The notes: generated by a model from the sequence alone, not told the origin. DNA of 64,000 nucleotides from Sphingobium sp. (GCA_022652485.1 JALCRK010000005.1:1-64000); one strand, 5' to 3'; shown: positions 25,253 to 34,453, counted from the stretch's first letter. Numbers and translations are program-made.

Positions 25253-25558
25253 TCAAGCCGATGCCGCGCCGCCGTCAAGCGGGAGAGTGCCTTCGGACAA
25301 GCCTTGAGTTCCGTCGCCACGCTTGCGCGCCTTGCTTTGAAAGAAGGCCGCGCCACGCTTGCGCCACGCCTCCTTCCTTTGGGCTTCGCTGGTTTCCGCA
25401 ATGACGAGCAGGGCACCGGCCAGGGTTTCCGCATCGGTCGCATCGGCCCCGGTGGCGATCACCAGTTCGCCAAGCTGCTGGACGCGGCGTTCCTTCAGTT
25501 GCTTCGCCTTGTCGGCGAGCGCCTTCAGTTCCGAATCAAAGTCGCGGGGTTTGCGCAT
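25253..25558 (-). CDS. traC: Conjugal transfer protein TraC
   Basis: A 101-residue, charged, largely helical protein starting MRKPRDFDSELKALADKAKQ. Proteins of this type lie beside oriT and are thought to help the relaxosome. The ATG at 25558 has GGAGA upstream; the frame continues further upstream but without a good site. It is the first gene of the traCD unit leading away from the oriT candidate. The TraC name rests on position and overall character. Confidence 0.7.
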   Translation of the reverse strand: MRKPRDFDSELKALADKAKQLKERRVQQLGELVIATGADATDAETLAGALLVIAETSEAQRKEAWRKRGAAFFQSKARKRGDGTQGLSEGTLPLDGGAASA

Positions 25559-25673
25559 CGAAGTTCTCCATTGAGAGGTGATGCGCTGATGATAATATCG
25601 ATGCTCTCCCAATGCTGTAGAGTCGTCGAGACGGCCTGATACTGCATAGTCCCGAGCAGGATTTTATCATGGG

Positions 25674-25701
25674 AGGGCGCGCTTATACGTCGTTCCGACG
25701 T
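25674..25701. other. Candidate oriT with RSF1010-like nic core and hairpin
   Basis: In the 172-bp gap between divergent traC and traA, the minus strand reads a 6-bp inverted repeat (ACGTCG / CGACGT, 25687-25701, 3-nt loop), one spacer base, then TAAGCGCGCCCT (25674-25685). The RSF1010/MOBQ nic core is TAAGTGCGCCCT, so 11 of 12 bases match and the hairpin is on the expected side. By analogy nicking would fall after TAAG. Its position between traC and traA mirrors Ti plasmid oriT. Confidence 0.72.
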
Positions 25702-25730
25702 GCTCGTTGTCGTGTAGATGGATTGCCCTC

Positions 25731-28676
25731 ATGGCAATCTTTCATCTCTCGGTCAAAGTCATCAGCCGCGCCAGCGGGCGTAGCGCAATGGCCTCTGCTG
25801 CCTATCGCGCAGGCGTGCGGCTGCACGATGAGCGGCTGGACCGCGACCATGATTTCTCGAACAAGGCGGGCGTCGTCCATTCCGAAGTGATGCTGCCGGA
25901 GAACGCGCCAGAGCATTTGTCTGATCGCGAAAAGCTCTGGAACGCGGTTGAAGCGGCAGAGGTTCGCAAGGACGCGCAATTGGCGCGCGAGGTCGAGTTC
26001 GCCATTCCGCGCGAGATGACTCAGGCGCAGGGCATTGAGCTGGCGCGCGACTTTGCGCAAGCCGAGTTCGTTGATCGCGGCATGATCGCCGATTTGAATG
26101 TCCATTGGGACATGGGCGCAGACGGCATGGCAAAGCCGCACGCCCATGTCATGCTGACCATGCGCGAAGTTGGAGAGGACGGGTTCGGCGCAAAGGTGCG
26201 TGACTGGAACAGGACCGAGATGGTGGAACACTGGCGCGAACGCTGGGCCGATCATGTCAATCAACGCCTTGCCGAACTCGATATCGACGCGCGGATCGAC
26301 CATCGCTCACTGGCCGAACAAGGCATCGACCTTGTCGCGCAAACCCAGGTCGGCGCGCCCGCCCATCGCATGGATCGCGAAGGCCTCGAACCGGATCGCA
26401 TTGAGCTGCATCGCGAAATTGCGCGCGCCAACGGCGACTGGATTATCGCTCACCCAGAAATCGCGCTTGATGCAATCACCAAACAACAGGCGACCTTCAC
26501 CAATCGTGATCTGGCCATGTTTGTGCATCGGTATTCGGACGGCAAAGAGCATTTTGATCAGGTGCTGAGCGCCGTGCGAACATCACCGGATTTAATCGCA
26601 CTGGGCAAAGACGGGCGCGGCGAAGACCGGTTCACCAGCCGCGATATGATCGATACAGAACAGCGGTTAAGCCAAGCATCAGAATTGATGGCAGAGCGCG
26701 AACGCCATCGGGTGGATGAAAAGGATCGCACCACTGCACTGGCGCGCGCCGAAGGACGCGGGCTTGTTCTTTCGGGCGAGCAGCGGGACGCCTTCGATCA
26801 TCTCACCAAGCCGCAAGATTTGAGCGTTGTTGTCGGCTATGCGGGCACCGGTAAATCGGCGATGCTGGGTGTCGCTAAGCAAGCTTGGGAAGGCGCAGGG
26901 TTCGAGGTGCGTGGGCTTGCCCTTTCAGGAATCGCGGCGGAAAATCTGGAGCAGGGTTCCGGCATTGCGTCGCGCACGATTGCATCGATGGAACATGGCT
27001 GGGCGCAGGGGCGTGAGCCGCTGACTTCGCGCGACGTGCTCGTGATCGACGAGGCTGGCATGATCGGTACACGCCAGATGGAGCGCATGCTTTCCCGTGC
27101 CGCCGAGGCAGGCGCAAAGGTCGTTCTGGTCGGCGATCCGCAGCAGTTGCAGGCGATTGAAGCGGGCGCGGCGTTCCGATCCATCGCCGAACGAATGGGC
27201 AGCGTGGAGATCACCGACATTCGCCGTCAGCGCGAAGATTGGCAGCGCGATGCCACACGCCATCTCGCAACAGGGAGAACCGGGGAAGCGCTCGCCGCAT
27301 ATCGCGAACAGGGCATGGTTCATGTTGCCGATACCCGCGAGGCAGCGCGCGAGAATCTGATCGATCGCTGGGATCGCGAACGTATCGCCGCGCCAGCCGA
27401 TACGCGTATCATTCTCACCCACACCAATGACGAGGTGAAGGCGCTTAACGAGGCCGCGCGTGATAGGCTGCGCGTACACGGCGAACTGGGCAGCGACATC
27501 CATTTGAAGATCGAACGAGGTGGCCGGAACTTTGCCGAAAATGACCGTGTGATGTTCCTGAAGAACGAACGCGGGCTTGGGGTCAAGAACGGCACGCTGG
27601 GAACTGTAGAGCAGGTCAGTGACACATCCATTGCTATGCGCCTTGATGATGGTCGCAGGGTCGGTTTTGATCTGAAGGACTATAGCAGCTTCGATCATGG
27701 CTATGCGGCGACCATCCATAAAGCGCAGGGCATGACGGTTGACCGTGCCCATGTGCTCGCCACACCCGGCATGGACAGCCACAGTGCCTATGTCGGGCTA
27801 TCCCGTCACCGCGACGGGGTGCAGGTCCATTATGGCAAGGACGATTTCGCCGATGCCGGAAAACTTGCGCGAACCCTGTCACGCGAGCGCGGCAAGGACA
27901 TGGCCGGCGATTACAAGCCCGAGCGGCTGTTCGCCGAGCAGCGCGGTATCACGTTTCGCGAACGGGTTAGCGAAGTGGTCAAGCAGATCGTGCCGGAAAA
28001 GGTGCGGGGCATGTTCGACGGGTTCCGACTCAAGGAGCAGGTGCCTGAACGTGCGGCGGGCATGTTCGCGAACTTCCGTCCCCAATCCCACAGGCCGGAA
28101 GGCGAGCAGCAGACCCGCGCCCCTGATCTACGTCGTGCGGTGGAACGCTATGCCCGTGCTGCCGTCGACATTGGGCGCATGAAAGGTCGAGGCTTGCCGG
28201 TGCTGCCGCATCAGCGCGAGGCACTGGAGAAGGCCCGCGCCGGACTGGATGCGATCCGGCCCCATGCAGCCTCCGATCTCGTCAGCGCGTTCAAGCGCCA
28301 GCCGGGGTTGCTTCAGGAGGCAGCAGGCGGGCGAACCCAAGCCGCCATGCAGGCAATGCAGCTCGAAGCCGAAATCCGCGGTGATCCCTTCCAGCGCGCT
28401 GACCGCTTTGTAGAAGGCTGGCAGCAGTTGAAGCACCACCGCGAGGAGCTGCAGCGCGACGGCGACAGCAAGGGCGAACGCAAGGTCGGCGAACAAATGG
28501 CCGTCATGGCGAAAAGTCTGGAGCGCGATCCGCAGATGGAATCGGTGCTGCGCGAACACGCTCACAAGCTGGACCTGTCGCTACCGCCCGTGTGGGAGCG
28601 GGGCAGCAGCATATCGCATGACCTTGTCCAGTCGCTGGGCCTCGGGCGCGGTCGCAGCCTTGGTATGAGCAGATAG
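25731..28676 (+). CDS. traA: MOBQ-type conjugative relaxase/helicase TraA
   Basis: A 981-residue two-part protein. The N-terminal MobA/MobL relaxase has the catalytic tyrosine candidate Y25 in SAAYRAG and the metal-binding His motif KPHAHVMLT (about residues 135-143). The centre and C-terminus form a RecD-like superfamily I helicase with Walker A GYAGTGKSAM (about residue 370), Walker B VLVIDEAG and a C-terminal UvrD-like part with YAATIHKAQGMTV. It nicks oriT and unwinds the transferred strand. The start at MAIFHLSVKV is the standard one; eight extra codons upstream are ignored. No coupling protein or T4SS gene is present. Confidence 0.92.
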   Translation: MAIFHLSVKVISRASGRSAMASAAYRAGVRLHDERLDRDHDFSNKAGVVHSEVMLPENAPEHLSDREKLWNAVEAAEVRKDAQLAREVEFAIPREMTQAQGIELARDFAQAEFVDRGMIADLNVHWDMGADGMAKPHAHVMLTMREVGEDGFGAKVRDWNRTEMVEHWRERWADHVNQRLAELDIDARIDHRSLAEQGIDLVAQTQVGAPAHRMDREGLEPDRIELHREIARANGDWIIAHPEIALDAITKQQATFTNRDLAMFVHRYSDGKEHFDQVLSAVRTSPDLIALGKDGRGEDRFTSRDMIDTEQRLSQASELMAERERHRVDEKDRTTALARAEGRGLVLSGEQRDAFDHLTKPQDLSVVVGYAGTGKSAMLGVAKQAWEGAGFEVRGLALSGIAAENLEQGSGIASRTIASMEHGWAQGREPLTSRDVLVIDEAGMIGTRQMERMLSRAAEAGAKVVLVGDPQQLQAIEAGAAFRSIAERMGSVEITDIRRQREDWQRDATRHLATGRTGEALAAYREQGMVHVADTREAARENLIDRWDRERIAAPADTRIILTHTNDEVKALNEAARDRLRVHGELGSDIHLKIERGGRNFAENDRVMFLKNERGLGVKNGTLGTVEQVSDTSIAMRLDDGRRVGFDLKDYSSFDHGYAATIHKAQGMTVDRAHVLATPGMDSHSAYVGLSRHRDGVQVHYGKDDFADAGKLARTLSRERGKDMAGDYKPERLFAEQRGITFRERVSEVVKQIVPEKVRGMFDGFRLKEQVPERAAGMFANFRPQSHRPEGEQQTRAPDLRRAVERYARAAVDIGRMKGRGLPVLPHQREALEKARAGLDAIRPHAASDLVSAFKRQPGLLQEAAGGRTQAAMQAMQLEAEIRGDPFQRADRFVEGWQQLKHHREELQRDGDSKGERKVGEQMAVMAKSLERDPQMESVLREHAHKLDLSLPPVWERGSSISHDLVQSLGLGRGRSLGMSR

Positions 28677-28685
28677 GAGAAACCA

Positions 28686-29426
28686 ATGAGCCAATATAAT
28701 GATGAGAAGGATGTTGACCTGCTGTCGCTAGTCGAGCCGCAACAGCCTAATGATCCAGCGGCGCAGGCATTTGCCCAGCTACGAGGCGAGGTCGCGTTGC
28801 TGCGCCGCGCGGTCGAGCAACTGGCGTCCGAGCGCGCCGACATCGTACTACCCGATTACAGCGCCACGCTGGGCAAGATCGCGCTCACTCTTGGCGAGAT
28901 CGGCGGGGATATGCAGCAGATGGCAGCCAGCCCGGCGCTCGAGGTTACACCGGAAACGCTGGCGCAGCGGATTGATGCGGCTGCGCAGACGGCACGACGC
29001 GCTGATCATGCAGCACAAATTGAAGCGCGCGAACGGCTCGATAGAGCCACAGCCGATATGCGTCAGATCGTCGCAACCGCCCGCACCGCCGACGAGCAGC
29101 GCCACCGCCTTGCCTGGGTGGGCGGCGGCGCGCTGCTCGCGGGTATGCTATTTTGGTCGTTCCTGCCCGGCATGATCGCCAGATCTATTCCAGCCTCATG
29201 GCATTGGCCAGAACGCATGGCAGGCCATGTGATGCGTGAACCCACGCTTTGGGATGCGGGCGTTCATTTGATGCAGGCTGGTAATTCACAAGCGTGGAAT
29301 AGCATCGCCCGTGCTGCCGCCATCACGCACGCAAACAGTGACAGCATTGCCGCCTGTGAACGACAGGCGGCCAAGGCCAAACAATCGGTGCGATGCACGA
29401 TCAGGATCGAACCAGCGCCATCTTAG
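28686..29426 (+). CDS. DUF6118-like protein linked to TraA
   Basis: A 246-residue protein starting 9 bp after traA. The N-terminal half is helical and likely coiled (about residues 30-140); one transmembrane segment lies at about residues 140-162 (LAWVGGGALLAGMLFWSFLP), leaving a C-terminal domain of about 80 residues outside. It resembles the DUF6118 family found next to relaxase genes on sphingomonad plasmids. Function is unknown; a role in mobilization is suggested only by linkage. Confidence 0.65.
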   Translation: MSQYNDEKDVDLLSLVEPQQPNDPAAQAFAQLRGEVALLRRAVEQLASERADIVLPDYSATLGKIALTLGEIGGDMQQMAASPALEVTPETLAQRIDAAAQTARRADHAAQIEARERLDRATADMRQIVATARTADEQRHRLAWVGGGALLAGMLFWSFLPGMIARSIPASWHWPERMAGHVMREPTLWDAGVHLMQAGNSQAWNSIARAAAITHANSDSIAACERQAAKAKQSVRCTIRIEPAPS

Positions 29427-29839
29427 TAGCGAAACCGGCACCTCCGTGCCCCACCCATTGTAGGGACGGCATAGATCGATGCAGTTTGATTGATGGCGGG
29501 CAGACCCGATGAAGCTGGAACGGTCATGGAAAGCGAATCACAATCAGAAATCAGTTACAGTGACGGCATTTTTTTGCGCCGCCAACGCCATGGGCAGTTG
29601 CTAACAGGGCACGCTGGTTGGAAAACTGTTGCTCCGGTCACTGCATATTCTCCGCCAGCCTGACCGTCCGCACGATTCCCTGCGTATCTTTATCCATTCG
29701 CCGCCGTCCGCCTGTCTTTGCCGCCGTGGGCGCGACTGGCGCTTTGGGGCACCTTAAAGGTACTTGTGTGAGGGGAAGGCATCGCCACAATTCAGCCCAG
29801 GGGGAGCCACTGACCGTCACCGAAAGGAAGATCATCCCC
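29427..29839. other. 413-bp region without a confident gene
   Basis: Between the DUF6118 gene and the AlpA-like gene. A 45-codon frame starts at 29526 (MESESQSEISYSDGIFLRRQ) and ends at 29663, but no ribosome binding site or family is visible. A T-run at about 29570 follows no clear stem. Nothing else is recognised; regulatory DNA for alpA is expected at its right end. Confidence 0.35.
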
Positions 29840-30046
29840 ATGAATGCCACCGACCGCATCCTTCGCCTGCCTACCGTTCTTTCGCGCACCGGCCTCTCGC
29901 GCTCGACCCTCTATCGCAAGATCGCTGAAGGCACGTTTCCGCGTCAGATACAAATCAGCATTCATGGTGCAGGCTGGTATGAGTCCGAAATCAACCGATG
30001 GATCGCGGATCCTGTTCGTTATGGACGTGAGCAGAGGGCAGGCTGA
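29840..30046 (+). CDS. AlpA-type helix-turn-helix regulator / excisionase-like protein
   Basis: A 68-residue protein with an AlpA/MerR-like winged helix: LRLPTVLSRTGLSRSTLYRK is the helix-turn-helix, followed by FPRQIQIS and WYESEINRWI. Such proteins regulate P4-like integrases or act as directionality factors. Its stop abuts the stop of the convergent integrase with no gap. AGGAAG lies 10-15 bp before the ATG. Confidence 0.85.
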   Translation: MNATDRILRLPTVLSRTGLSRSTLYRKIAEGTFPRQIQISIHGAGWYESEINRWIADPVRYGREQRAG

Positions 30047-31282
30047 TCAGCCTGCTTTCCTGCCCGCTTTGGCGAACGCACCCTTCACGACGTTGTTACT
30101 ACTCCGCAGTCCATCCAGATAATCGGACCAGTGTTGCATCATGCGAACCCGTTCATCCCAATATTCGCCACGCGTATAGGCGCGTCGCACGGCGTTGTTA
30201 TCGGTGTGGGCAAGTTGGCGTTCGATGGCATCAGCGTGCCAAAGCCCCATCTCGTTGAGCAAGGTCGCTGCCATGGCCCGAAAGCCATGGCCGGTCATCT
30301 CGTCCTGAGCATAGCCCATGCGTCGTAGTGCGGCATTGATCGTGTTCTCCGACATGGGCCGCTTCGCTGAGCGCAGCGACGGGAAGATATAGCTGCTGAA
30401 GTCACTGTCCGTCTCGATCGACGCCAGAATGTCGAGAGCTTGGGCGGAGAGGGGGACGCTATGGACCCTGCGCATCTTGGTTTTATGCGGCGGGATCGTC
30501 CACACGGCCTTGTCAAAGTCGATATCCGACCATTCGGCAAAGCGCAGCTCGCCGGGGCGCACAAACACATGCGGCAGCAGGCGCAGGGCGGCACGAGTGG
30601 TGGCATGACCATCGAAGCCCTCGATGGCGCGTAGCAGCGCCCCAGCCTCATTCGGTGTGGTGATCGCGGCCCGATGGGTGGGCTTGGCCGCGATCAGCGC
30701 CCCGCGCAGGTCCGCCGCCACGTCGCGTTCCGCGCGTGCGGTAGCGATAGCATAGCGGAATATCTGGCTACAGGTGCTGCGCAGGCGCTTGGCAGTCTCA
30801 TAGCGGCCCCTGTTCTCCATCTTGCGCAGCATTAGCAGCAGTTCCTGCGTAGTGATTGCGGTGATCGGACGGCTGCCCAGCGAAGGATAGGTAAACTCCA
30901 GCAGCCAGCGCAGTTTCTTCATCGTCGCGCTGGAAAGCCCTTCGCGTTCGCATTTGGCAATCCATTCCTCTGCCACGGCCTTGAAACTGTTGGCAGCGGC
31001 CACGGTTGCGGCAATGCGGTCGAGTTTGACCTTTGCGGAAGGATCTTCGCCGCGAGCCAATACCTTACGGGCGGCATCGCGCTGTTCACGCGCCTCGGCA
31101 AGGCCGGTATCGGGCCAGACCCCAAACGCCAGCGTTTTCTGTTTGCCCAGATATCGATAGTTCATGCGCCAGTAGCGGCCTCCTGCTGGCGTCACCAGCA
31201 GGAACAATCCGTTGCTGTCGGCGAGCTTATAAGGTTTATCTCGACCCTTGGCCGCCTTGATTGCCACTACCGAAAGACCCAT
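30047..31282 (-). CDS. int: P4-type tyrosine integrase
   Basis: A 411-residue site-specific recombinase. It has the N-terminal DUF4102 arm-binding domain (about residues 1-90), a core-binding SAM-like domain (about 95-185) and a catalytic domain with Arg in VRPGELRFAEW, the H-x-x-R box HGFRAMA and the nucleophile Tyr in RRAYTRG. Members of this group use tRNA 3' ends. It lies with its start facing the tRNA-Glu, 160 bp away, and is the enzyme expected to have inserted the element and to excise it. Confidence 0.95.
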   Translation of the reverse strand: MGLSVVAIKAAKGRDKPYKLADSNGLFLLVTPAGGRYWRMNYRYLGKQKTLAFGVWPDTGLAEAREQRDAARKVLARGEDPSAKVKLDRIAATVAAANSFKAVAEEWIAKCEREGLSSATMKKLRWLLEFTYPSLGSRPITAITTQELLLMLRKMENRGRYETAKRLRSTCSQIFRYAIATARAERDVAADLRGALIAAKPTHRAAITTPNEAGALLRAIEGFDGHATTRAALRLLPHVFVRPGELRFAEWSDIDFDKAVWTIPPHKTKMRRVHSVPLSAQALDILASIETDSDFSSYIFPSLRSAKRPMSENTINAALRRMGYAQDEMTGHGFRAMAATLLNEMGLWHADAIERQLAHTDNNAVRRAYTRGEYWDERVRMMQHWSDYLDGLRSSNNVVKGAFAKAGRKAG

Positions 31283-31344
31283 GATGGTATCTCCAATCCT
31301 GTGACTGGGGAACTACCATCAAAAATACCATCACTATGATGGTA
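31282..31344. repeat. Octamer repeats between integrase and tRNA (arm-site/operator candidates)
   Basis: TGATGGTA occurs at 31282-31289 and 31337-31344 and its complement TACCATCA at 31314-31321 and 31326-31333: four copies in 63 bp overlapping the integrase start. They may be integrase arm-binding sites or an autoregulatory operator. No binding evidence is available. Confidence 0.55.
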
Positions 31345-31440
31345 TGTGGTGATATGCAGCCAGTCCGATTGGGACGATTATATCACAAAAATCATAGGAA
31401 AACAGACACTTTTGAGCCGTTATGGTATCGCTTGGGAAGC

Positions 31441-31463
31441 GAATTTGGTGACCCCTACGGGAA
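31441..31463. repeat. Right attachment repeat (tRNA-Glu 3' end)
   Basis: The copy of the 23-bp core that includes the CCA end and T-arm side of tRNA-Glu. It is identical and co-oriented with 1267-1289. Recombination between the two would excise the element and leave an intact tRNA-Glu. Confidence 0.85.
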
Positions 31464-31520
31464 TCGAACCCGTGTTTCAGCCGTGAAAGGGCCGCGTCCT
31501 AACCGCTAGACGAAGGGGCC
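31446..31520 (-). tRNA. tRNA-Glu (anticodon TTC) with encoded CCA
   Basis: The minus strand folds as a full cloverleaf: a 7-bp acceptor stem GGCCCCT/AGGGGTC, D-arm with TAGCGGTTAGGA, anticodon loop CTTTCAC (anticodon TTC), and T-loop GGTTCGATTCC. CCA is encoded at 31446-31448. Its 3' end is the integration site of the element to the left. Confidence 0.97.
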
Positions 31521-31630
31521 ATTTGGCCGGGGAACTGCGCCCTCAAGCCGAAGCGAGGGCGGCATTAGGAGGAAGCCGCCGCCGGGTCAAGCCGGATACG
31601 CGATTATTTCTTTTACCGCCGACTTTGCAT

Positions 31631-33403
31631 TCAGTCCGCCCAGGCGGCGTCCTCGATATGCAGCTCCGCGCTTCGCCCTCCGCCCCATTCGTCGATCTTG
31701 ACGCGCCCCGCGACCCAGATCGTGCGCCCTCCCGATCCGCCGAGCAGGCTCTGGCCCAACGGGCTATCGGCCTGACGAAACGCGACGGCTTTCAATGACG
31801 CGCCGTCCTGTCCCGAGAGTACGAGCCGGACATGGCCGCCGCTGCCGACCCTGTCGGCCTTGACGATGCGCAGCGGCCCGGTGACGATGCGCGGTGCGGG
31901 CCAGCCGACGCCGAACGGCCCCGCTGCCTCCATCTCCGTCACCAGCGCCGGATTGAGGCCGCGCGGCGCGAGCAGGCTGTCGACCATCAGCATCCGGTCC
32001 GCCTTCGCCTGCGCGATGTCCACCGCCAGCCTGTCGTCGAGAAAGGCGTGCAGTTCCTCGATCCGGTCCGCATCGACCGTCAGGCCCGCTGCCATCGCGT
32101 GCCCTCCGCCTGCCGCCAGCAACCCGCTGTCCTTCGCCGCGAGCACTGCCGCGCCCAGATCGACCCCATTGATCGAGCGGCCCGAGCCTTTGCCGACGCC
32201 CGCCTCATCGGTGGCGATGACGATCGCGGGGCGACCGAATTTCTCCTTGAGGCGCCCCGCGACGATGCCGATGACGCCAGGATGCCAGCTTGGCCCCGCC
32301 ACCAGCAGCAGTGCACGGTTGCCCTGACGTTCGGCGAGCAGCTCGGCCTGTTCCTGCACCATCGCCTCGATGGCGCGGCGTTCCTCGTTGAAACGGTCGA
32401 GCTCGGCCGCTATCCCGCGCGCTTCCTCGTCGTCCCGCGTGGTAAGCAGCCGCACGCCCAGGTCGGATTTGCCGACGCGCCCGCCCGCGTTGATGCGCGG
32501 CCCGAGCGCGAAGCCGAGATCGTGGCACAGCGGCGCGCGGGTCAGGCGGCTGACGCTGGCAAGCGTCGCTAGGCCCATGTTGCCGCGCCGGGCCATCACC
32601 TTCAGCCCCTGCGCGACGAACGCACGATTGAGGCCCTTCAATTGCGCGACATCCGCCACCGTGCCGAGCGCCACCAGATCCAGCAGATCGAGCAGGGCAG
32701 GCTCTGCCCTGTCCTCGAAATAGCCGCGCCCGCGCAATTCCCGCACCAGCGCCGCGCTCAGGAGAAACGCGACGCCCACCGCCGCGAGATGCCCATGCGC
32801 CGCCGCCTCGTCGCATTCGTCGAGCCGGTTGGGGTTGACCAGCGCATAGGCGGGGGGGAGGGCGCTCGCGCATTTGTGGTGATCGACCACGATCACATCC
32901 ACACCGGCGCCTTTCGCCATTTCCAGCGCCTCGAACGCCTGCGCGCCGCAATCGACCGTGACGATCAGGCTCGATCCGGCTTCGGCGAGCTTCACCAGCG
33001 CCGCGCCGGACGGGCCATAGCCCTCCATCAGCCGGTCCGGGATATAATAGCCCGCCTCCAGCCCCAGCTCGCGCAGCAGGCGGATCAGCAGCGCCGCGCT
33101 GGTCGCGCCATCGACATCATAATCGCCATAAATGGTGACCGCCTCGCGCGCCTGCACCGCGTCGGCAAGGCGGGCAGCCGCCCGGTCCATGTCGCGGAAG
33201 ATCGAAGGGTCCGGCATGAAGTGGCGCAGCGTCGGTGCGCGATGCGTTTCCACTTCCTCGCGCGCGCACCCGCGGGCGAGGAGCAGCTGCGTCACGAGAT
33301 CGTCCGGCAAGATGCCATCATCATTGTCGCCGCCGACAAAGCCGCCGCGCCAGCACCATGTCTGGCCGGTGATAGAGAGGGGAATGCGGGCAAGGGGAAG
33401 CAT
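31631..33403 (-). CDS. recJ: Single-stranded-DNA exonuclease RecJ
   Basis: A 590-residue DHH-family 5'-3' exonuclease for recombination and mismatch repair. Visible are YGDYDVDGATS (motif I), TVDCGA, VVDHH (the DHH motif), GPRINAGGR, and the DHHA1 motif GSGRS with GGGHAMAAG. A C-terminal OB-like domain follows. It is about the usual length. It is chromosomal flank on the right of the element, with the tRNA-Glu downstream on the same strand. Confidence 0.95.
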   Translation of the reverse strand: MLPLARIPLSITGQTWCWRGGFVGGDNDDGILPDDLVTQLLLARGCAREEVETHRAPTLRHFMPDPSIFRDMDRAAARLADAVQAREAVTIYGDYDVDGATSAALLIRLLRELGLEAGYYIPDRLMEGYGPSGAALVKLAEAGSSLIVTVDCGAQAFEALEMAKGAGVDVIVVDHHKCASALPPAYALVNPNRLDECDEAAAHGHLAAVGVAFLLSAALVRELRGRGYFEDRAEPALLDLLDLVALGTVADVAQLKGLNRAFVAQGLKVMARRGNMGLATLASVSRLTRAPLCHDLGFALGPRINAGGRVGKSDLGVRLLTTRDDEEARGIAAELDRFNEERRAIEAMVQEQAELLAERQGNRALLLVAGPSWHPGVIGIVAGRLKEKFGRPAIVIATDEAGVGKGSGRSINGVDLGAAVLAAKDSGLLAAGGGHAMAAGLTVDADRIEELHAFLDDRLAVDIAQAKADRMLMVDSLLAPRGLNPALVTEMEAAGPFGVGWPAPRIVTGPLRIVKADRVGSGGHVRLVLSGQDGASLKAVAFRQADSPLGQSLLGGSGGRTIWVAGRVKIDEWGGGRSAELHIEDAAWAD

Positions 33404-33490
33404 GGATATGATGTAGAGGGGCGATCACGCCTTGTCACGCGGGACTGAGCCATTATCTAGGCTGTTCGCGTTCAGCCTGACGGGATCTTC

Positions 33491-34453
33491 ATGAACTCCA
33501 TCATTTCCGTATCCGGCCTCGGCAAGGCCTATGCCTCCGGCCATGTCGCGCTGCATTCGGTCGACCTCGATATCCGCGAGGGCGAGATCTTCGCGCTGCT
33601 GGGGCCGAACGGCGCGGGCAAGACAACCCTTATCAGCATCATCTGCGGCATCGTCTCTCCCACCAGCGGGCATGTGCTGGTGAACGGGCACGATATCATC
33701 CGCAACTATCGCCAGACGCGCACCGCCATCGGCCTCGTTCCGCAGGAGCTGCACACCGACGCATTCGAGACGGTGATTTCGACCGTGCGCTTCAGCCGGG
33801 GTCTGTTCGGCAAGGCGCGCAACGATGCCTATATCGAGAAGCTGCTGCGCGACCTCTCGCTGTGGGACAAGCGCGATGCCAAGATCATGGAACTCTCGGG
33901 CGGCATGAAGCGGCGCGTGATGATCGCCAAGGCGCTGTCCCATGAGCCGCGCGTGCTTTTTCTCGATGAACCCACCGCAGGCGTCGATGTCGAGCTGCGC
34001 AAGGACATGTGGAACATGGTCAGGCATCTGCGCGATACCGGCGTCACCATCATCCTCACCACCCATTATATCGAGGAGGCGGAAGAGATGGCGGACCGGG
34101 TCGGCGTCATCAACAAGGGACGGCTGGTGCTGGTGGAGGAGAAGGATGTGCTGATGCGCAAGCTCGGCACCAAGACGCTGACGGTGCATCTCAATTCGCC
34201 GCTGGCCACGATCCCCGACGCGTTAGCCGGATGGGATGTGTCGCTGGGTGATGACGGCCGGGATCTGGACTATCGCTTCGACGCGCGCGCGGAGGACAGC
34301 GGCGTGCCCGCGCTGATCGGCGCGCTGGGCGAAGCGGGAATCGGCTATCACGATCTCTCGACCCGGCAAAGCTCGCTGGAGGACATCTTCGTCGGGCTGG
34401 TCCATTCGGGTGATGCAGCGCCTGAAGCTCTCGCAGAAGGAACCGGGGCATGA
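33491..34453 (+). CDS. ABC-2 transporter ATP-binding protein (YadG/NodI-like)
   Basis: A 320-residue ATPase with Walker [10 protein letters not shown], signature LSGGMKRRV, Walker [14 protein letters not shown] and the H-loop [10 protein letters not shown]. The C-terminal 90 residues are an accessory domain of drug/polysaccharide-exporter ATPases. The start overlaps nothing; the gene ends 4 bp into the permease (ATGA). Substrate is unknown; the pair resembles YadG/YadH. Confidence 0.9.
   Translation: MNSIISVSGLGKAYASGHVALHSVDLDIREGEIFALLGPNGAGKTTLISIICGIVSPTSGHVLVNGHDIIRNYRQTRTAIGLVPQELHTDAFETVISTVRFSRGLFGKARNDAYIEKLLRDLSLWDKRDAKIMELSGGMKRRVMIAKALSHEPRVLFLDEPTAGVDVELRKDMWNMVRHLRDTGVTIILTTHYIEEAEEMADRVGVINKGRLVLVEEKDVLMRKLGTKTLTVHLNSPLATIPDALAGWDVSLGDDGRDLDYRFDARAEDSGVPALIGALGEAGIGYHDLSTRQSSLEDIFVGLVHSGDAAPEALAEGTGA

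Larger units (their letters stand above)
1267..31463. mobile_element. 30.2-kb tRNA-Glu integrated element carrying anaerobic nitrate respiration
   Basis: A 23-bp sequence starting GAATTTGGTGACCCCTACGG occurs in direct orientation at 1267-1289 and 31441-31463. The right copy includes the 3' end of tRNA-Glu, and the P4-type tyrosine integrase (30047-31282) lies just inside it, which is the standard layout of tRNA-site integrative elements. Between the repeats lie carbonic anhydrase, nnrS, moeA, moaB, moaA, a PpiC-type isomerase, narIJHGK, two Crp/Fnr regulators, a porin, ubiTUV, a pdxH-like gene, nrdJ, traD, traC, oriT, traA, a DUF6118 gene, an alpA-like gene and int. Relaxase and oriT are present but no mating-pair formation genes, so it is inferred to be an integrative mobilizable element. 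Confidence 0.85.
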
